Positions 8,819 to 17,405 of a stretch of DNA of 64,000 nt are shown one piece after another. The notes under the pieces were generated by a model. That model saw nothing but the letters and a program-made list of their open reading frames with translations. It ran no database searches and had not been told where the DNA came from. The stretch spans positions 1 through 64,000 of the forward strand of contig NZ_BMUI01000033.1 in NCBI RefSeq assembly GCF_014650115.1, written 5' to 3'. The position numbers and the translations under genes were made by a program. Source of the DNA: Streptomyces olivaceoviridis (GTDB lineage Bacteria > Actinomycetota > Actinomycetes > Streptomycetales > Streptomycetaceae). Position 1 is the stretch's first letter. Each line of letters opens with the position of its first letter.

Positions 8819-10216
8819 TCAGGCGACCGCCCTGGCCGCCTCCGCTCCCGGGACGGAAGCCGTACCGGCCGCACTCCCGTTCTCGTGCGTGGTGCCGACA
8901 GGGCTCGCGTCGGACACCGTCCGCTTGCGCATGCCCGCCCACTCCCGGTTCAGGGCCGGCACGCTGATGGCGACGAGGTAGAGCCCGCCCACGATCCACA
9001 GCGCCCCCGAGGTGCCCGCCACCGTCACCAGTCCCGCGCCCAGCAGCCCACCGAACGGGATGCCCGCCCACGTGACGGCCTGGGCCAGCGTCTTGACCCG
9101 CCCCAGCAACTGGGTGGGAATCAGCTCGTACGTCACGGCCCCGACGATCGGATTGACGAAGCCCGACCCCAGGCCGCCCAGCGCCAGCACCGCGAGTACC
9201 AGCCACAGCGGCGCGCCCGTGGCCATGGCCACGAAGCGCGGGACGCCGCCCAGCGTGCAGCCGATCAGGTAGACGGCACGCCGGGGCAGCCGCTCGCCCA
9301 CTCCCGCGGCCACCAGCGCCGCGACGATCGATGTCGCGGCGAAGACGCTGACCACCAGGCCCACGGCCTCCGCGCCGTTGCCCGTCTCCTTCGCCCAGAC
9401 CGGCAGCAGTACGGACATGAACGCCTGGTCGAGCAGGTTGGTGACGGCGAGCATGCAGACGATGGACCGCAGCAGTTTGGCGTCGCGCAGGAACACGGCG
9501 CCCTGGCGCAGCCGTGACAGGTAGCCCTCGGCCTCCTCGACCGGCGTCTCGTGCGGCTCGGGCGCCGGGTCGCTGAGGGTGGTGGAGACGAGCAGCGCGG
9601 ACACGCCGAACAGGCAGGCGGTGATCCACAGGGCGTAGAGGCTGCCGAAGGAGGCGACGACCACACCGGCGATGGCCGGCCCGATGGTCGTCGCGGTCCG
9701 CTCGACCGCCGCTGACAGGCCGGTCCCCCGTTCCAGCGGAACCCGGGCCGCGCGGGTCGCCGCCGGCACGAAGAGCCCCTTGGCCCCGTTGGCCGGGCCG
9801 TCCGCCGCACCGACCACGGCCAGCAGTCCCAGCAGCAGGCCGAAGGACAGGTGTCCCGTGAGGTAGAGCAGCGGAGCGGTGGCCGTCGCGACGGTGGAGG
9901 CCAGGTCACCGGCGACGCTGATGCGCTTGGGGCCGACCCGGTCGATGATCGGCCCGGCCAGCGCCTGGGCTATCACGTACGGCACTATCTGGCAGAAGGC
10001 GACCAGACCGGTCTTGCCGACGCTGCCGGTCGTCGTCAGGACGAACCAGGGCAGGGCGATGGAGAGCACCCGGTTGGCCGACAGGGCCGCCGCGTTGGCC
10101 GAGAGCATGCCGACCAGTCCGCGAAGGACCCGGGGCCCGTCGGCCGGGGCGTCCGGGGAGGGCGTGCGCGTGCCGCTGTCGGCCGCCTGCTGGGCGGCCG
10201 TGTGCCGAGAGGTCAT
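8819..10216 (-). CDS. MFS transporter, multidrug/metabolite efflux type
   Basis: The product is a 465-residue integral membrane protein of the major facilitator superfamily, most like the 12-helix drug efflux (MFS_3/enterobactin-exporter-like) proteins. Hydrophobic helices begin near VLSIALPWFVLTTTG and recur to WIVGGLYLVAISVPAL. A loop between the two halves carries the acidic stretch PAPEPHETPVEEAEG. The ATG at 10216 is preceded by GGAG about 8 bp upstream and lies 5 bp after the stop of the ArsR-type regulator, so the two form one operon. A regulator plus exporter beside an NRPS operon suggests export of, and self-protection against, a peptide product. That is inferred from position only. 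Confidence 0.9.
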   Translation of the reverse strand: MTSRHTAAQQAADSGTRTPSPDAPADGPRVLRGLVGMLSANAAALSANRVLSIALPWFVLTTTGSVGKTGLVAFCQIVPYVIAQALAGPIIDRVGPKRISVAGDLASTVATATAPLLYLTGHLSFGLLLGLLAVVGAADGPANGAKGLFVPAATRAARVPLERGTGLSAAVERTATTIGPAIAGVVVASFGSLYALWITACLFGVSALLVSTTLSDPAPEPHETPVEEAEGYLSRLRQGAVFLRDAKLLRSIVCMLAVTNLLDQAFMSVLLPVWAKETGNGAEAVGLVVSVFAATSIVAALVAAGVGERLPRRAVYLIGCTLGGVPRFVAMATGAPLWLVLAVLALGGLGSGFVNPIVGAVTYELIPTQLLGRVKTLAQAVTWAGIPFGGLLGAGLVTVAGTSGALWIVGGLYLVAISVPALNREWAGMRKRTVSDASPVGTTHENGSAAGTASVPGAEAARAVA

Positions 10217-10221
10217 CTTTC

Positions 10222-10839
10222 TCACTCCGAGTCCGGGGGGTGGGAGACGTGCCGGTCCGCACTGGTGGGGAACAACTGGAACTGGAAGGCGACCCGCGCC
10301 GCGCCGTCGGGCAGCGGCGAACCCGCCGTCCGCGGCGCGGGGTTGCGTCGGCGGAGCAGCCGGTGGATGTCCGCCGACAGCTCTTTGGCCTCGGCGGGGG
10401 TGAGTGTGAGTACGTAGTCGCCGAAGTCCTGGGCTTCGCGCCACTCCGGCGGCAGCGAGGCGGTCGCCTCGACGGCGGTCGTCATCGCGTCGGACCAGAC
10501 CCGGCTGAGGGCTTGCAAGTAGGCGATGCCGAGCCCCTCTCCGCCCGCCAGCACCGAGTCGTCCGGTACGACCGTGTTGACGTGCGCCGCCTGCCACCAG
10601 CGCTCACGGCGGCCACCGCCCCGTGACGGCGCCTCGACGATGAAGCCGTACTCGGCGAGCTGGCGCAGGTGATAGCTGGTCGCGCCGGTGTTCTGGTCGA
10701 GCCTCCGGGCGAGCGTGGTGGCCGTGGCCGGCCCCTCCGTCCGCAGAACCGTCAGTATCCGCACGCGCAGCGGATGCGCGACGCCCCGCAGGTTGCGGGC
10801 GTTCAGGCGGACCTGGGAGGGCTGTTCGAGGTGTTCCAT
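10222..10839 (-). CDS. ArsR-type winged-helix transcriptional regulator
   Basis: This 205-residue cytoplasmic DNA-binding protein has an N-terminal winged helix at about residues 15-85 (VAHPLRVRILTVL, ATTLARRLDQNTGATSYHLRQL, followed by a glycine/arginine wing). The C-terminal half is helical and may sense a ligand or dimerise. I chose the ATG at 10839. The open frame runs much further upstream but crosses the repeated promoter region and is not protein-like. The gene is the first of a two-gene operon with the MFS exporter. Two imperfect direct repeats in its promoter suggest autoregulation, as is common for such regulator/efflux pairs. The closest description would be a helix-turn-helix domain protein of the ArsR family. 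No metal-binding cysteine motif is visible. Confidence 0.85.
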   Translation of the reverse strand: MEHLEQPSQVRLNARNLRGVAHPLRVRILTVLRTEGPATATTLARRLDQNTGATSYHLRQLAEYGFIVEAPSRGGGRRERWWQAAHVNTVVPDDSVLAGGEGLGIAYLQALSRVWSDAMTTAVEATASLPPEWREAQDFGDYVLTLTPAEAKELSADIHRLLRRRNPAPRTAGSPLPDGAARVAFQFQLFPTSADRHVSHPPDSE

Positions 10840-10853
10840 GAACCCCAAGCTAG

Positions 10854-10900
10854 CTGACACAGACTTCTTTGCAAATAGTCCTGTGCACAGATTCCTTTGC
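10854..10900. promoter_or_regulatory. Imperfect direct repeats, candidate operator of the ArsR-type gene
   Basis: Two near-identical stretches of about 19-20 bp lie at 10854-10872 and 10881-10900. Each begins CTG, contains CACAGA and ends CTTTGC. Their starts are 27 bp apart, and they lie 15-60 bp upstream of the regulator ATG. The region is noticeably AT-richer than its surroundings. Binding by the regulator encoded next to it is an inference. Confidence 0.55.
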
Positions 10901-11194
10901 ATTATGTGAATGGCCGAGATCCGTCGGTGCACGGGGCGGCGTCGGGAACGTCCCACTCCTTGCAGCCCATGTCGCTTGGTGTGATCTCGCGGCATGGTGC
11001 GCGCGGGTCGAGCGAGTTGGTCGAGCGGCTGCCGCTGCCCGTAGTCGTTGCGCAGCCAGATGCGGCGGGCCTCGCCCAGTCCCTGGAGGTCAAGGTTGTC
11101 GAACCGGTCCGGCGTAGGCGACTTGAAGCTGGACTGCCCGGGAAGGCGGGCCGTTCGACGGCCGGGCCAGTGCGGCGTCTTACGGCTTGCCTGG

Positions 11195-11419
11195 TTACGG
11201 GTGCTGAAGGTCGGGGTGGCCGAGGGTCTGGGTGAAGCGACGGGCGGTGCGGGGGCTGATGCCGAACAGGCCGCCGAGGCGTTTGACGTCGCCGTCGGCG
11301 GCCTGGGCTTCGCGCAGCAGGCGGTCGTTGCGCAGCGCGCGGGTCGTGGGGTGGGGGCCAAGGTGGAGATGGCTCCGGCGGTGGCTTGCCGCGTTCGCAT
11401 CGGCGCCGCTCGCTGTCAC
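11195..11419 (-). pseudogene. Possible site-specific integrase C-terminal relic
   Basis: A 74-codon frame contains a stretch (about residues 16-70: HLGPHPTTRALRNDRL, DVKRLGGLFGISPRTARR, TLGHPDLQHP) that resembles the last helices of Streptomyces tyrosine-type integrases. It then stops. No catalytic Arg-His-Arg-Tyr core is present, and the flanking DNA reads as non-coding in all frames. I treat it as the end of a degraded recombinase. The rest of 10901-11603 shows nothing else I can support. The call rests on by-eye resemblance only. Confidence 0.35.
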
Positions 11420-11603
11420 CTGCTACAGCGCTCTGGCTGTGCTCGACCCCAGTCCAGGCACGCTGCCGGCCAGAGCTCGCGCCCACAGCCGCGCGATGCC
11501 TGCGACCTCCTGCGTGACTGAAGCTGACGCCGTTGTCAGAGGCATGCTCTAGCTTCCCTCACGAGGCCGAGAACCGGTTTCGGTCCGTCACTCACCGAAA
11601 GAG

Positions 11604-12950
11604 ATGGGTCACTTGACTGGCAAGAGAAACGCAGTATCCATCGCCCTGCTCTGCTCGATAGCCCTCCTGGGCGCCGGTACGGTACCGGCCGCCGCGGACA
11701 GCGTCGCCGACAGCAGTGCCACGCTGCCGATCGCGTCCGCTTCGGACATCGTGGTGGACGATGTCCACCAGCATGTGTTCATCAGTTCCCCCACCGACAA
11801 CAGCGTCCTGGTCACCGACTTCAGCGGTGCGGTGGTCGGCGAGATCGACTCCGAGCCGGGCGCGCAGGGGCTGGCGTTGAACGACGACTCGACCTTCCTC
11901 TACGTGGCGCTACCGGATGCCCACGCGATATCCATGGTCAACACGAGCACCCTGCAGGAGTTGAACCGCATCCCGACAGGCATCAACGTCCAGCCGCGTC
12001 ATCTGGCTGCCGAAGGCGACAAGGTGTGGTTCGGCTACGACTCGTCGCAGGAGGGCAAACTAGGGTCCTTCGACCGCAGTGCATGGAACGTCGCACTGGA
12101 CCTCGACGGTAGCCACCACTTCGCGTCCGCGCCGGTACTGACGACGTCCAACACAGCCCCGGGTGTGCTGGTGGCCGGTTCGACCTGGCTGGGTACAACA
12201 GAGATCCAGGTGTACGACATCTCGTCCAATCCACCTGTGCCGACGGCGTACACCGCATTCCCCTCCGACGCGGGCAGCAGTGGACTCCAGGACATGGCCA
12301 TCACGCAGGACGGCACCCGTGTCGTGACGGCCGGCGGGTCCGCGTCCGACGAGCAGGCGTTCCGTATATCGGACCTCAGCGCTGACGGCACCTACACGAC
12401 CGGCCCCGGGGCGAACGCGGTGGCGGTCGCGATGGACAGCAGGATCGCTGCCGGTGTCCTGAGCCAGGACTCGCATGACGTCTCCGTCTTCCAGCCCGAC
12501 GACAGCACAGCCCTGAAGAGCTACGACCTCACCGATGAACTGCTGCCCGCCGGTCTGGCCTGGACTCGCCTCGCTGATCGGCTTTTCGCCCTCGCTCAGC
12601 CACAGGGTGGTGGCCCCGTCACACTGCGCGTGATCGGCTCGCCCGCCAAGGTCTCGACCACTCTCTCACTGCAGGCTCCCGCCACAGCCCACCGGGGCAG
12701 GCCGTTGACCCTGACGGGTCTGATCACCTCGGGAATCCCGCTCTCCGACGGCTACACGGTCACGGTGACCCGCACCGACTCGGCCTCGCCCGGCGGCGTC
12801 GCAGTGGGCACTCCGTCTGTCGCCGGCGATGGCAGCTTCACGCTCACCGACACCCCGCCCGTGGCCGGAGCGGTCGTCTACACCGTCACGTACCCGGGCG
12901 ACCACACGCGCGTCGGCGCAGAGGCCACGGCCACGGTGCAGGTGAGGTAG
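11604..12950 (+). CDS. Secreted YncE-like beta-propeller protein with C-terminal Ig-like domain
   Basis: The product is a 448-residue exported protein. Residues 1-31 form a Sec signal peptide with Lys/Arg near the N-terminus, the hydrophobic run VSIALLCSIALLGAG, and likely cleavage after PAAA. Residues 40-350 contain repeated short blocks of the YncE/lactonase propeller type (IVVDDVHQHVFIS, LALNDDSTFLYVAL, MAITQDGTRVVTAGG). Residues 355-448 resemble a bacterial Ig-like or fibronectin-like repeat (STTLSLQAPATAHRGRPLT, VYTVTYPGDHTRVGAEA). The ATG at 11604 lies 6 bp after GAAAG, and a TTG at 11613 is an alternative. It is monocistronic, stands among mobile-element debris, and has no evident link to the biosynthetic genes on either side. 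Confidence 0.8.
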   Translation: MGHLTGKRNAVSIALLCSIALLGAGTVPAAADSVADSSATLPIASASDIVVDDVHQHVFISSPTDNSVLVTDFSGAVVGEIDSEPGAQGLALNDDSTFLYVALPDAHAISMVNTSTLQELNRIPTGINVQPRHLAAEGDKVWFGYDSSQEGKLGSFDRSAWNVALDLDGSHHFASAPVLTTSNTAPGVLVAGSTWLGTTEIQVYDISSNPPVPTAYTAFPSDAGSSGLQDMAITQDGTRVVTAGGSASDEQAFRISDLSADGTYTTGPGANAVAVAMDSRIAAGVLSQDSHDVSVFQPDDSTALKSYDLTDELLPAGLAWTRLADRLFALAQPQGGGPVTLRVIGSPAKVSTTLSLQAPATAHRGRPLTLTGLITSGIPLSDGYTVTVTRTDSASPGGVAVGTPSVAGDGSFTLTDTPPVAGAVVYTVTYPGDHTRVGAEATATVQVR

Positions 12951-13109
12951 GGGCAGGCCCGCCTGCAAACCTGCCCGCGCAGGGGTGCACAGCTCTGCGT
13001 GACATCAGAAGCTGACATCTACAGAGGTGCAGAACCGCGCACGATGGCACGCCCGTAATCGGTGGGCGAGCCGACAGGCCCCAGCGGGCGAGCGGTCGGT
13101 GATGGTGCT

Positions 13110-13159
13110 GCACACGCCTACGGATCAGCAGGGTGCAGGTTCGAAGCCTGCCGTGTGCG
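13110..13159 (+). other. tRNA-Arg-like 3' fragment, possible attachment-site remnant
   Basis: The stretch contains a perfect T-arm (GCAGG, loop TTCGAAG, CCTGC at 13135-13151) and, flanking it, a perfect 7-bp acceptor-like pair, GCACACG at 13110-13116 with CGTGTGC at 13152-13158. The part before the T-arm carries CTACGGATCAG, which resembles the anticodon loop and 3' stem of actinobacterial tRNA-Arg with anticodon ACG. At about 50 nt it lacks the D-arm and the 5' anticodon stem, so it is not a working tRNA. Duplicated tRNA 3' ends are typical scars of integrative elements, and an integrase relic and a transposase relic lie nearby. Confidence 0.45.
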
Positions 13160-13187
13160 CACAGACGAGAGAGCCCCGGAGAGACCT

Positions 13188-13840
13188 TGTTCCAGCGGGT
13201 GGTGCCGCCAGCGCCGGTTCGCCCGCAGGGTGGAGGGCATCGTCGGCGTGGGGGCCGCGAGGCACTGGCCGCGATCATCTTCGTGGCCACCTCGGGCTGC
13301 ACCTGGAACCAACACCCGCCGGTCTTCGGTCTGTCCGGGGTGACCGCCTTTCCGGCGGTCACCCCGTGGACCGACGCCCGTGTGTGGGCCAAGCTCCACC
13401 GCCTGGTCCTGGACGAGCTCGGCTCCCGGGGCGAGCTGGACTGGTCGCGGTGCGCGATCGATTCCGTCAGCGCCGGGCCCGCAAAGGGGGCAGCTGACAG
13501 GACCGAATCCGACCGTCCGCGGCATCCCGCCCATCCGCTCCCGCCGTGGTCCTCGCCGCCGACGGCCCGGCAAGCCGCACGAAGCCAAGGGCTACGACTA
13601 CCAGCACCCGCGGCGATGGCCGGCCTTCCGCGCATCCGGCACCGTCTCGCCCGCAAGGCCATCGAATCCTCACAACGCCTGGGACGGCACCGCTGGGTCG
13701 TAGAACGGACCGTGTCCTGGCCGCCCGGCTGTCGGCGCTCCACCGCCGCTACGAGCGCAAGCCGGAACACTTCCCCGCCTCGTCAAACCCTCAAGTACGC
13801 AAAGCCGCTCCGCGGCGACCAACGTCCCGCCCACCCCGGT
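13188..13840 (+). pseudogene. Frameshifted, deleted IS5-type transposase relic
   Basis: Fragments of one transposase are readable in shifting plus frames. They include FQRVVPPAPVRPQGGG, ALAAIIFVATSGCTWNQ, RVWAKLHRLVLDELGS, RGELDWSRCAIDSVS, then TGPNPTVRGIPPIRSRRGP in another frame, and RLGRHRWVVERTVSW followed by remnants of the C-terminus. Compared with the intact Streptomyces family as I know it, the central block around the catalytic ITDRNG region is missing, joining TGPNP directly to VRGIPPIRSRRG. Several frameshifts are present. The N-terminus begins abruptly about 30 bp after the tRNA-like fragment. It is dead as a transposase. Confidence 0.8.
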
Positions 13841-14254
13841 GACGTCGCAGACCCGTACGCTGCGCGGGCTGAATCCGCAGGTTGACCAGCGCTTCTGCCC
13901 TGTTCGGTGCTGGGTGAGGAGGTTCCGAAGCGCGCACCGCAGGAGGCAAGGGTGGCTTGCCCGGCGCTGGTCGGGCGCATGGCCGAGCGGGCACGCCGAG
14001 TGCCCGCCGGTGGTCGCTCACGCACTCTGGCGCGCCGCGTCCGGCCCCGAGGACCGGGCACCGCACATGCTCGCGCTCATCCTCGACGGACTTCGCACAC
14101 ACCCGTAGACACCGACCACGAGACAGACCCCGTCAACTGAACGGAGCGGGTCGACTCGCCGGTGAACGGATGACGGTCGGAGCAGCGGGCGTGCTGACCG
14201 ATGAGGCGTCAGTCCCCGCGGTCAGGCGGCAAGCCGGAGCCGGTCGCGCTCCTC
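13841..14254. other. Intergenic stretch with no supported gene
   Basis: No convincing gene is visible. A plus-strand frame ending at 14108 finishes with ALWRAASGPEDRAP and LALILDGLRTHP, which vaguely resembles the C-terminus of a TetR-type regulator. There is no helix-turn-helix part and the upstream residues are low complexity. I record it as a possible relic only. Confidence 0.3.
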
Positions 14255-15544
14255 TCACGCGTGACGCGTTGCCCTCGCGGTCGCGAGGACCGCGTCCGCC
14301 GAGCGGTCGAGGCGTACCCGGTGCTCAGGGGCGGCGAGCGCGATCATGCGCTCGACACGTTGGCTCAACGACAGCCCCCGCAGATCGGCGGAGCCGTACT
14401 CGGTGACCACTACGCCCGCGTCGCTGCGCGGTGTGCTCACCGGGCCGCTCAGCGCGGCCACGATCCGGCCGGCCGATCCGGCGCGCGACGGCAGCATGAC
14501 CACCGGCACCCCTCCTGGGGAGCGCGACGCGCCCCGCAGGAAGTCGACCGCGCCGCCCACCGCCCCCACATAGCGGCCCTTGGCCACTTCGGCGTTGACC
14601 TGGCCGGTGAGGTCCACCTCGACGGCGGAGTTCAGGGCCACGAACCGGTGCTGGGCGGCCAGCACCGCCGGATGATGGGTGTAGCTGGTGGCGCGCAGTT
14701 CCACCCGGGGGTTGCGGTCGACGTGCTCGAACAGTCGGCGGGTACCGAGGAGCATGCCGCCCACCGTCTTGCCGCGGTCCACCGACTTGCGTTCACCGGT
14801 GACGACGCCACGCTCGATCAGCGGTACGAGTCCGTCCGGCAGGAGGCCGGAGTGGACGCCGAGATGGCGGCGGTCGTGCAGTTCGTCCAGCACGGCCTCG
14901 GTGAGGGACCCGACGCCGAACTGCAGGGTCGCCCCGTCCTCGATCAGTGCGGCGACGTTCGCCGCGATCGCCCGGTGCACGGGCTTCGGGCCGGTTCGCG
15001 GGCTTTCCACCGGAGGGTGGCGGGCGGGGACCACGGCCGCCAGGTCGTCGGCGGTCAGCGTGGGACCGCCGTGGGTCCAGGGGACGTCCGGGTGGACCTC
15101 ACCGATCACGGTGCGGGCCGTGGCGAGCGCGTCCGCGAGATATTCGCGCGCGAGGCCCAGGCTGTAGTGCCCCCTGCTGTCGCGGGGCGAGAGCTGCACC
15201 AGTACCACGTCAGCCTTGATGACGCCGTTCCGGATCAGGTCGGGAAAGGAGGAGTAGTGCGCGGGCACGATGTCCAGGGCGCCGGCGGAGTACAGGTCGG
15301 CGTTTCCGCCCGCACCGGTGTACGAGTGGAGAGTCATCCACCGGGCGTTCTCCCGGGAGAGCGTCCGGGCCACCGGGATGCCCACGAACGCCTTGAGGCC
15401 CGCCGCCGGCCGTTGCCGCATCAGGTGTTCGACGAGGGTGCGGGGCTCGGCGCATGCCTGGGCCCACAGCACGCCGTCGCCGTCGCGCACGTACCGCGTG
15501 AGATCCAGGTCCTCCACCGATGCGAGCATGGGCGCCCCGGTCAT
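14255..15544 (-). CDS. Acetyl-CoA hydrolase/4-hydroxybutyrate CoA-transferase family protein
   Basis: This 429-residue family I CoA-transferase moves CoA between acyl groups through a glutamyl-CoA intermediate. Family features visible include LQFGVGSLTEAVLDEL near 180, HSGLLPDG near 205 and the C-terminal VVTEYGSADLRGLSLSQR near 375, with the family-typical TEYG and ADLRG. Length is normal. The ATG at 15544 is chosen because it gives the family N-terminus. The ribosome binding site is weak (GGAAG about 9 bp upstream), and an internal ATG at 15529 is possible. It is the last gene of the minus-strand acyl-CoA/aminolevulinate operon. Its job may be to make or recycle succinyl-CoA or another acyl-CoA, but the substrate is not shown by sequence. 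Confidence 0.88.
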   Translation of the reverse strand: MTGAPMLASVEDLDLTRYVRDGDGVLWAQACAEPRTLVEHLMRQRPAAGLKAFVGIPVARTLSRENARWMTLHSYTGAGGNADLYSAGALDIVPAHYSSFPDLIRNGVIKADVVLVQLSPRDSRGHYSLGLAREYLADALATARTVIGEVHPDVPWTHGGPTLTADDLAAVVPARHPPVESPRTGPKPVHRAIAANVAALIEDGATLQFGVGSLTEAVLDELHDRRHLGVHSGLLPDGLVPLIERGVVTGERKSVDRGKTVGGMLLGTRRLFEHVDRNPRVELRATSYTHHPAVLAAQHRFVALNSAVEVDLTGQVNAEVAKGRYVGAVGGAVDFLRGASRSPGGVPVVMLPSRAGSAGRIVAALSGPVSTPRSDAGVVVTEYGSADLRGLSLSQRVERMIALAAPEHRVRLDRSADAVLATARATRHA

Positions 15545-15859
15545 CGCCGGGCTTCCGGGCAGAGCCACTCGCGCGCGTCGGCGGGCTTCGGGATCTCGCC
15601 GCGGCACAGCTGCTCGGCGGCCCAGGGGCGAGCGGTCGCGGGCTCGCCGACGCACGGCTTCGTCGGCCGCTCGGCGCTCCGCCTCCGGCTGCCGCGGGAG
15701 GCGGTCACCGACGTCGGCGCCGACCGGTTCTCCCACGTCCTGCCCAGCCCGGCCCGGACGGCGTTCATACCAGGCGACTCCGGCCGGGGCGTGGTCCTGC
15801 CCTCCCGGTTCACGCTCGCCGTGGTCAGGGCGCCTGATACCGACCTGCTCAAGAAGTGA
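15545..15859 (+). pseudogene. Uncharacterised coding relic between ligase and CoA-transferase genes
   Basis: This gap between two minus-strand genes carries a plus-strand stretch with protein-like composition. A frame from about 15659 to the TGA at 15857 reads FVGRSALRLRLPREAVTDVG, DRFSHVLPSPARTAFIPG and LPSRFTLAVVRAPD, and upstream in another frame VGGLRDLAAAQLLGG. The third positions are nearly all G or C. It looks like the C-terminus of a gene with a frameshift and no start. I do not recognise the family. The opposing minus frame of 103 codons overlaps both neighbours neatly but is Arg/Ser/Thr-rich and is probably the shadow. Confidence 0.3.
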
Positions 15860-17405
15860 CCCGCTCAGTCTTCGACGTGGCGAGTCGCGCGGCGAGTTCC
15901 CGCTTGAGCACCTTGCCGCTCGGGCCCAGCGGCAGTTCCCTAGCGAACTCGACCCGGCGCGGGCACTTGTAGCCCGCCAGACGCTCGCGGCACCACGCCA
16001 CCAGGTCGGCCGCCGACACGTCATCGAGCGCGAACCCGTCCCGGACCACGACGACCGCGCACACCTCCTCGCCCTGCCGGACGTCGGGTACGCCGACGAC
16101 GGCGGTCTGCTCGACCGCCGGATGCCGCAGCAGGACCTCCTCGACCTCCCTCGGGTAGACGTTGTATCCGCCGCGCAGGATGACGTCCTTCTTGCGGTCC
16201 ACGACGGACAGGTAGCCGTCCTCGCCGAGCACGCCCAGGTCACCGGAGCGGAACCAGCCGTCCACCAGGACCGCCGCGGTCGCCGCGGGCAGCCCGAGAT
16301 AGCCGGCCATCACGTTGTGGCCGCGGATCACGATCTCCCCGATCTCGCCCGCCGGCAACAGCTCGACGGCTGCCTCGACGTCGGCACGGGCGACCGCCAC
16401 CTCCACGCCGGTGACCGGCAGGCCCACGGTGCCGGGGCGGCAGGGGATGCCGGGCTGGTTGTAGGCGACGACCGGTGAGGTCTCGGTCAGCCCGTACCCC
16501 TCGTACACCTCGCATCCGAGAGTCTGCCGCACCTGTTCCAGGACCGGCACGGGCAGGGCCGAACCACCGCTGTAGGCGCGCTCCAGCGCGGGTGGAGCGG
16601 GGGCGCCGGCCGCCACGGCCTCCAGCAGTGCGTGGTACATCGTCGGCACGCCCATGAAGACGGTGCAGCCGTACCGGGCCATCAGCTCCAACGCGGGCAC
16701 CGCGTGGAACCTGCGCATCAGCACCAGCGTCGCGCCGGCCGAGAAGCAGGTGCCCATGACACAGGTCTGGCCGAAGGTGTGGGACAGCGGCAGACACCCG
16801 AGCAGCACGTCGTCCGGCCGGACGGCGAACGGGGATACGGCGCTCACCTCGATGTTCATGACGATGTTACGGTGCGTGAGCATGGCCCCCTTGGGGCGGC
16901 CGGTCGTGCCGGAGGTGTAGAGGATCGCGGCGATGTCCTCGGGGCCCACGGGGACGAGATCCGCGAGCGCGGGTTCGGGGTCCGGGACGTCGAGCCGTAC
17001 GGCCGCGGGGTGTTCACCCGCGACGGTGAAGAGCGCGACCCCGGTGGCGGTGGCCGCCGGGGCGCCCTGCTCCAGTGCGGACGCGTCGCATACGAGGGCC
17101 CGCGCACCGCTGTCCCGCAGCACGAACTCGATCTCCGCGGCACGCAGTTGGGTGTTCAGCGGGACCACGGTCGCGCCCAGCGCGAGTACTCCGTAGTAAA
17201 CGGCGGGGAATTCCAGCGTGTTGGGTACCAGCACGGCGATTCGGTCGCCCGGCCCGGCGCCGAGCCGCCGCAGGATGCCGGCCACACCGCGTACCCGCTG
17301 CCACAGTTGACGGTAGGTCACCACGACGGAGTCCCAGATCAGGGCCGGATGGTCCGGTCGTCGTGCAGCCGTGTCGGCGAGCACGGCGGCGAGGGAACGG
17401 GTCAC
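15849..17405 (-). CDS. Acyl-CoA ligase, probable aminolevulinate-activating ligase of C5N biosynthesis
   Basis: This 518-residue ANL-superfamily acyl-CoA synthetase has the AMP-binding loop YTSGTTGRPKGAM near 180, GYGLTETSPVV near 310, the hinge region DRKKDVILRGGYNVYPREVE near 420, and a C-terminal GPSGKVLKREL with the catalytic lysine. The GTG start at 17405 overlaps the stop of the aminolevulinate synthase gene (GTGA) and has AAGGGGG upstream, so the two are translationally coupled. In asukamycin- and moenomycin-type pathways such a ligase makes 5-aminolevulinyl-CoA, which cyclises to 2-amino-3-hydroxycyclopent-2-enone. The tight pairing here is the main reason for that assignment. Sequence alone would also allow another carboxylic acid. 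Confidence 0.85.
   Translation of the reverse strand: MTRSLAAVLADTAARRPDHPALIWDSVVVTYRQLWQRVRGVAGILRRLGAGPGDRIAVLVPNTLEFPAVYYGVLALGATVVPLNTQLRAAEIEFVLRDSGARALVCDASALEQGAPAATATGVALFTVAGEHPAAVRLDVPDPEPALADLVPVGPEDIAAILYTSGTTGRPKGAMLTHRNIVMNIEVSAVSPFAVRPDDVLLGCLPLSHTFGQTCVMGTCFSAGATLVLMRRFHAVPALELMARYGCTVFMGVPTMYHALLEAVAAGAPAPPALERAYSGGSALPVPVLEQVRQTLGCEVYEGYGLTETSPVVAYNQPGIPCRPGTVGLPVTGVEVAVARADVEAAVELLPAGEIGEIVIRGHNVMAGYLGLPAATAAVLVDGWFRSGDLGVLGEDGYLSVVDRKKDVILRGGYNVYPREVEEVLLRHPAVEQTAVVGVPDVRQGEEVCAVVVVRDGFALDDVSAADLVAWCRERLAGYKCPRRVEFARELPLGPSGKVLKRELAARLATSKTERVTS

Noticed and set aside
8563..8874. N-terminal extension of the second NRPS gene by 104 codons
   Set aside because: The extension is Arg/Pro-rich, crosses the tandem repeat, and the ATG at 8562 has its own ribosome binding site and gives a carrier-like N-terminus.
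13110..13159. A functional tRNA gene
   Set aside because: The T-arm and an acceptor-like pair are present, but the D-arm and half of the anticodon stem are missing and the total length is about 50 nt.
14255..14573. Small plus-strand frames near the end of the CoA-transferase gene
   Set aside because: They are antisense to conserved CoA-transferase sequence and have no start context.
15541..15852. 103-codon minus-strand frame linking the ligase and CoA-transferase genes
   Set aside because: Its overlaps look like coupling, but its composition (Arg, Ser, Thr, Pro) is shadow-like and the plus frame is more protein-like. It would also need a TTG start without a clear ribosome binding site.
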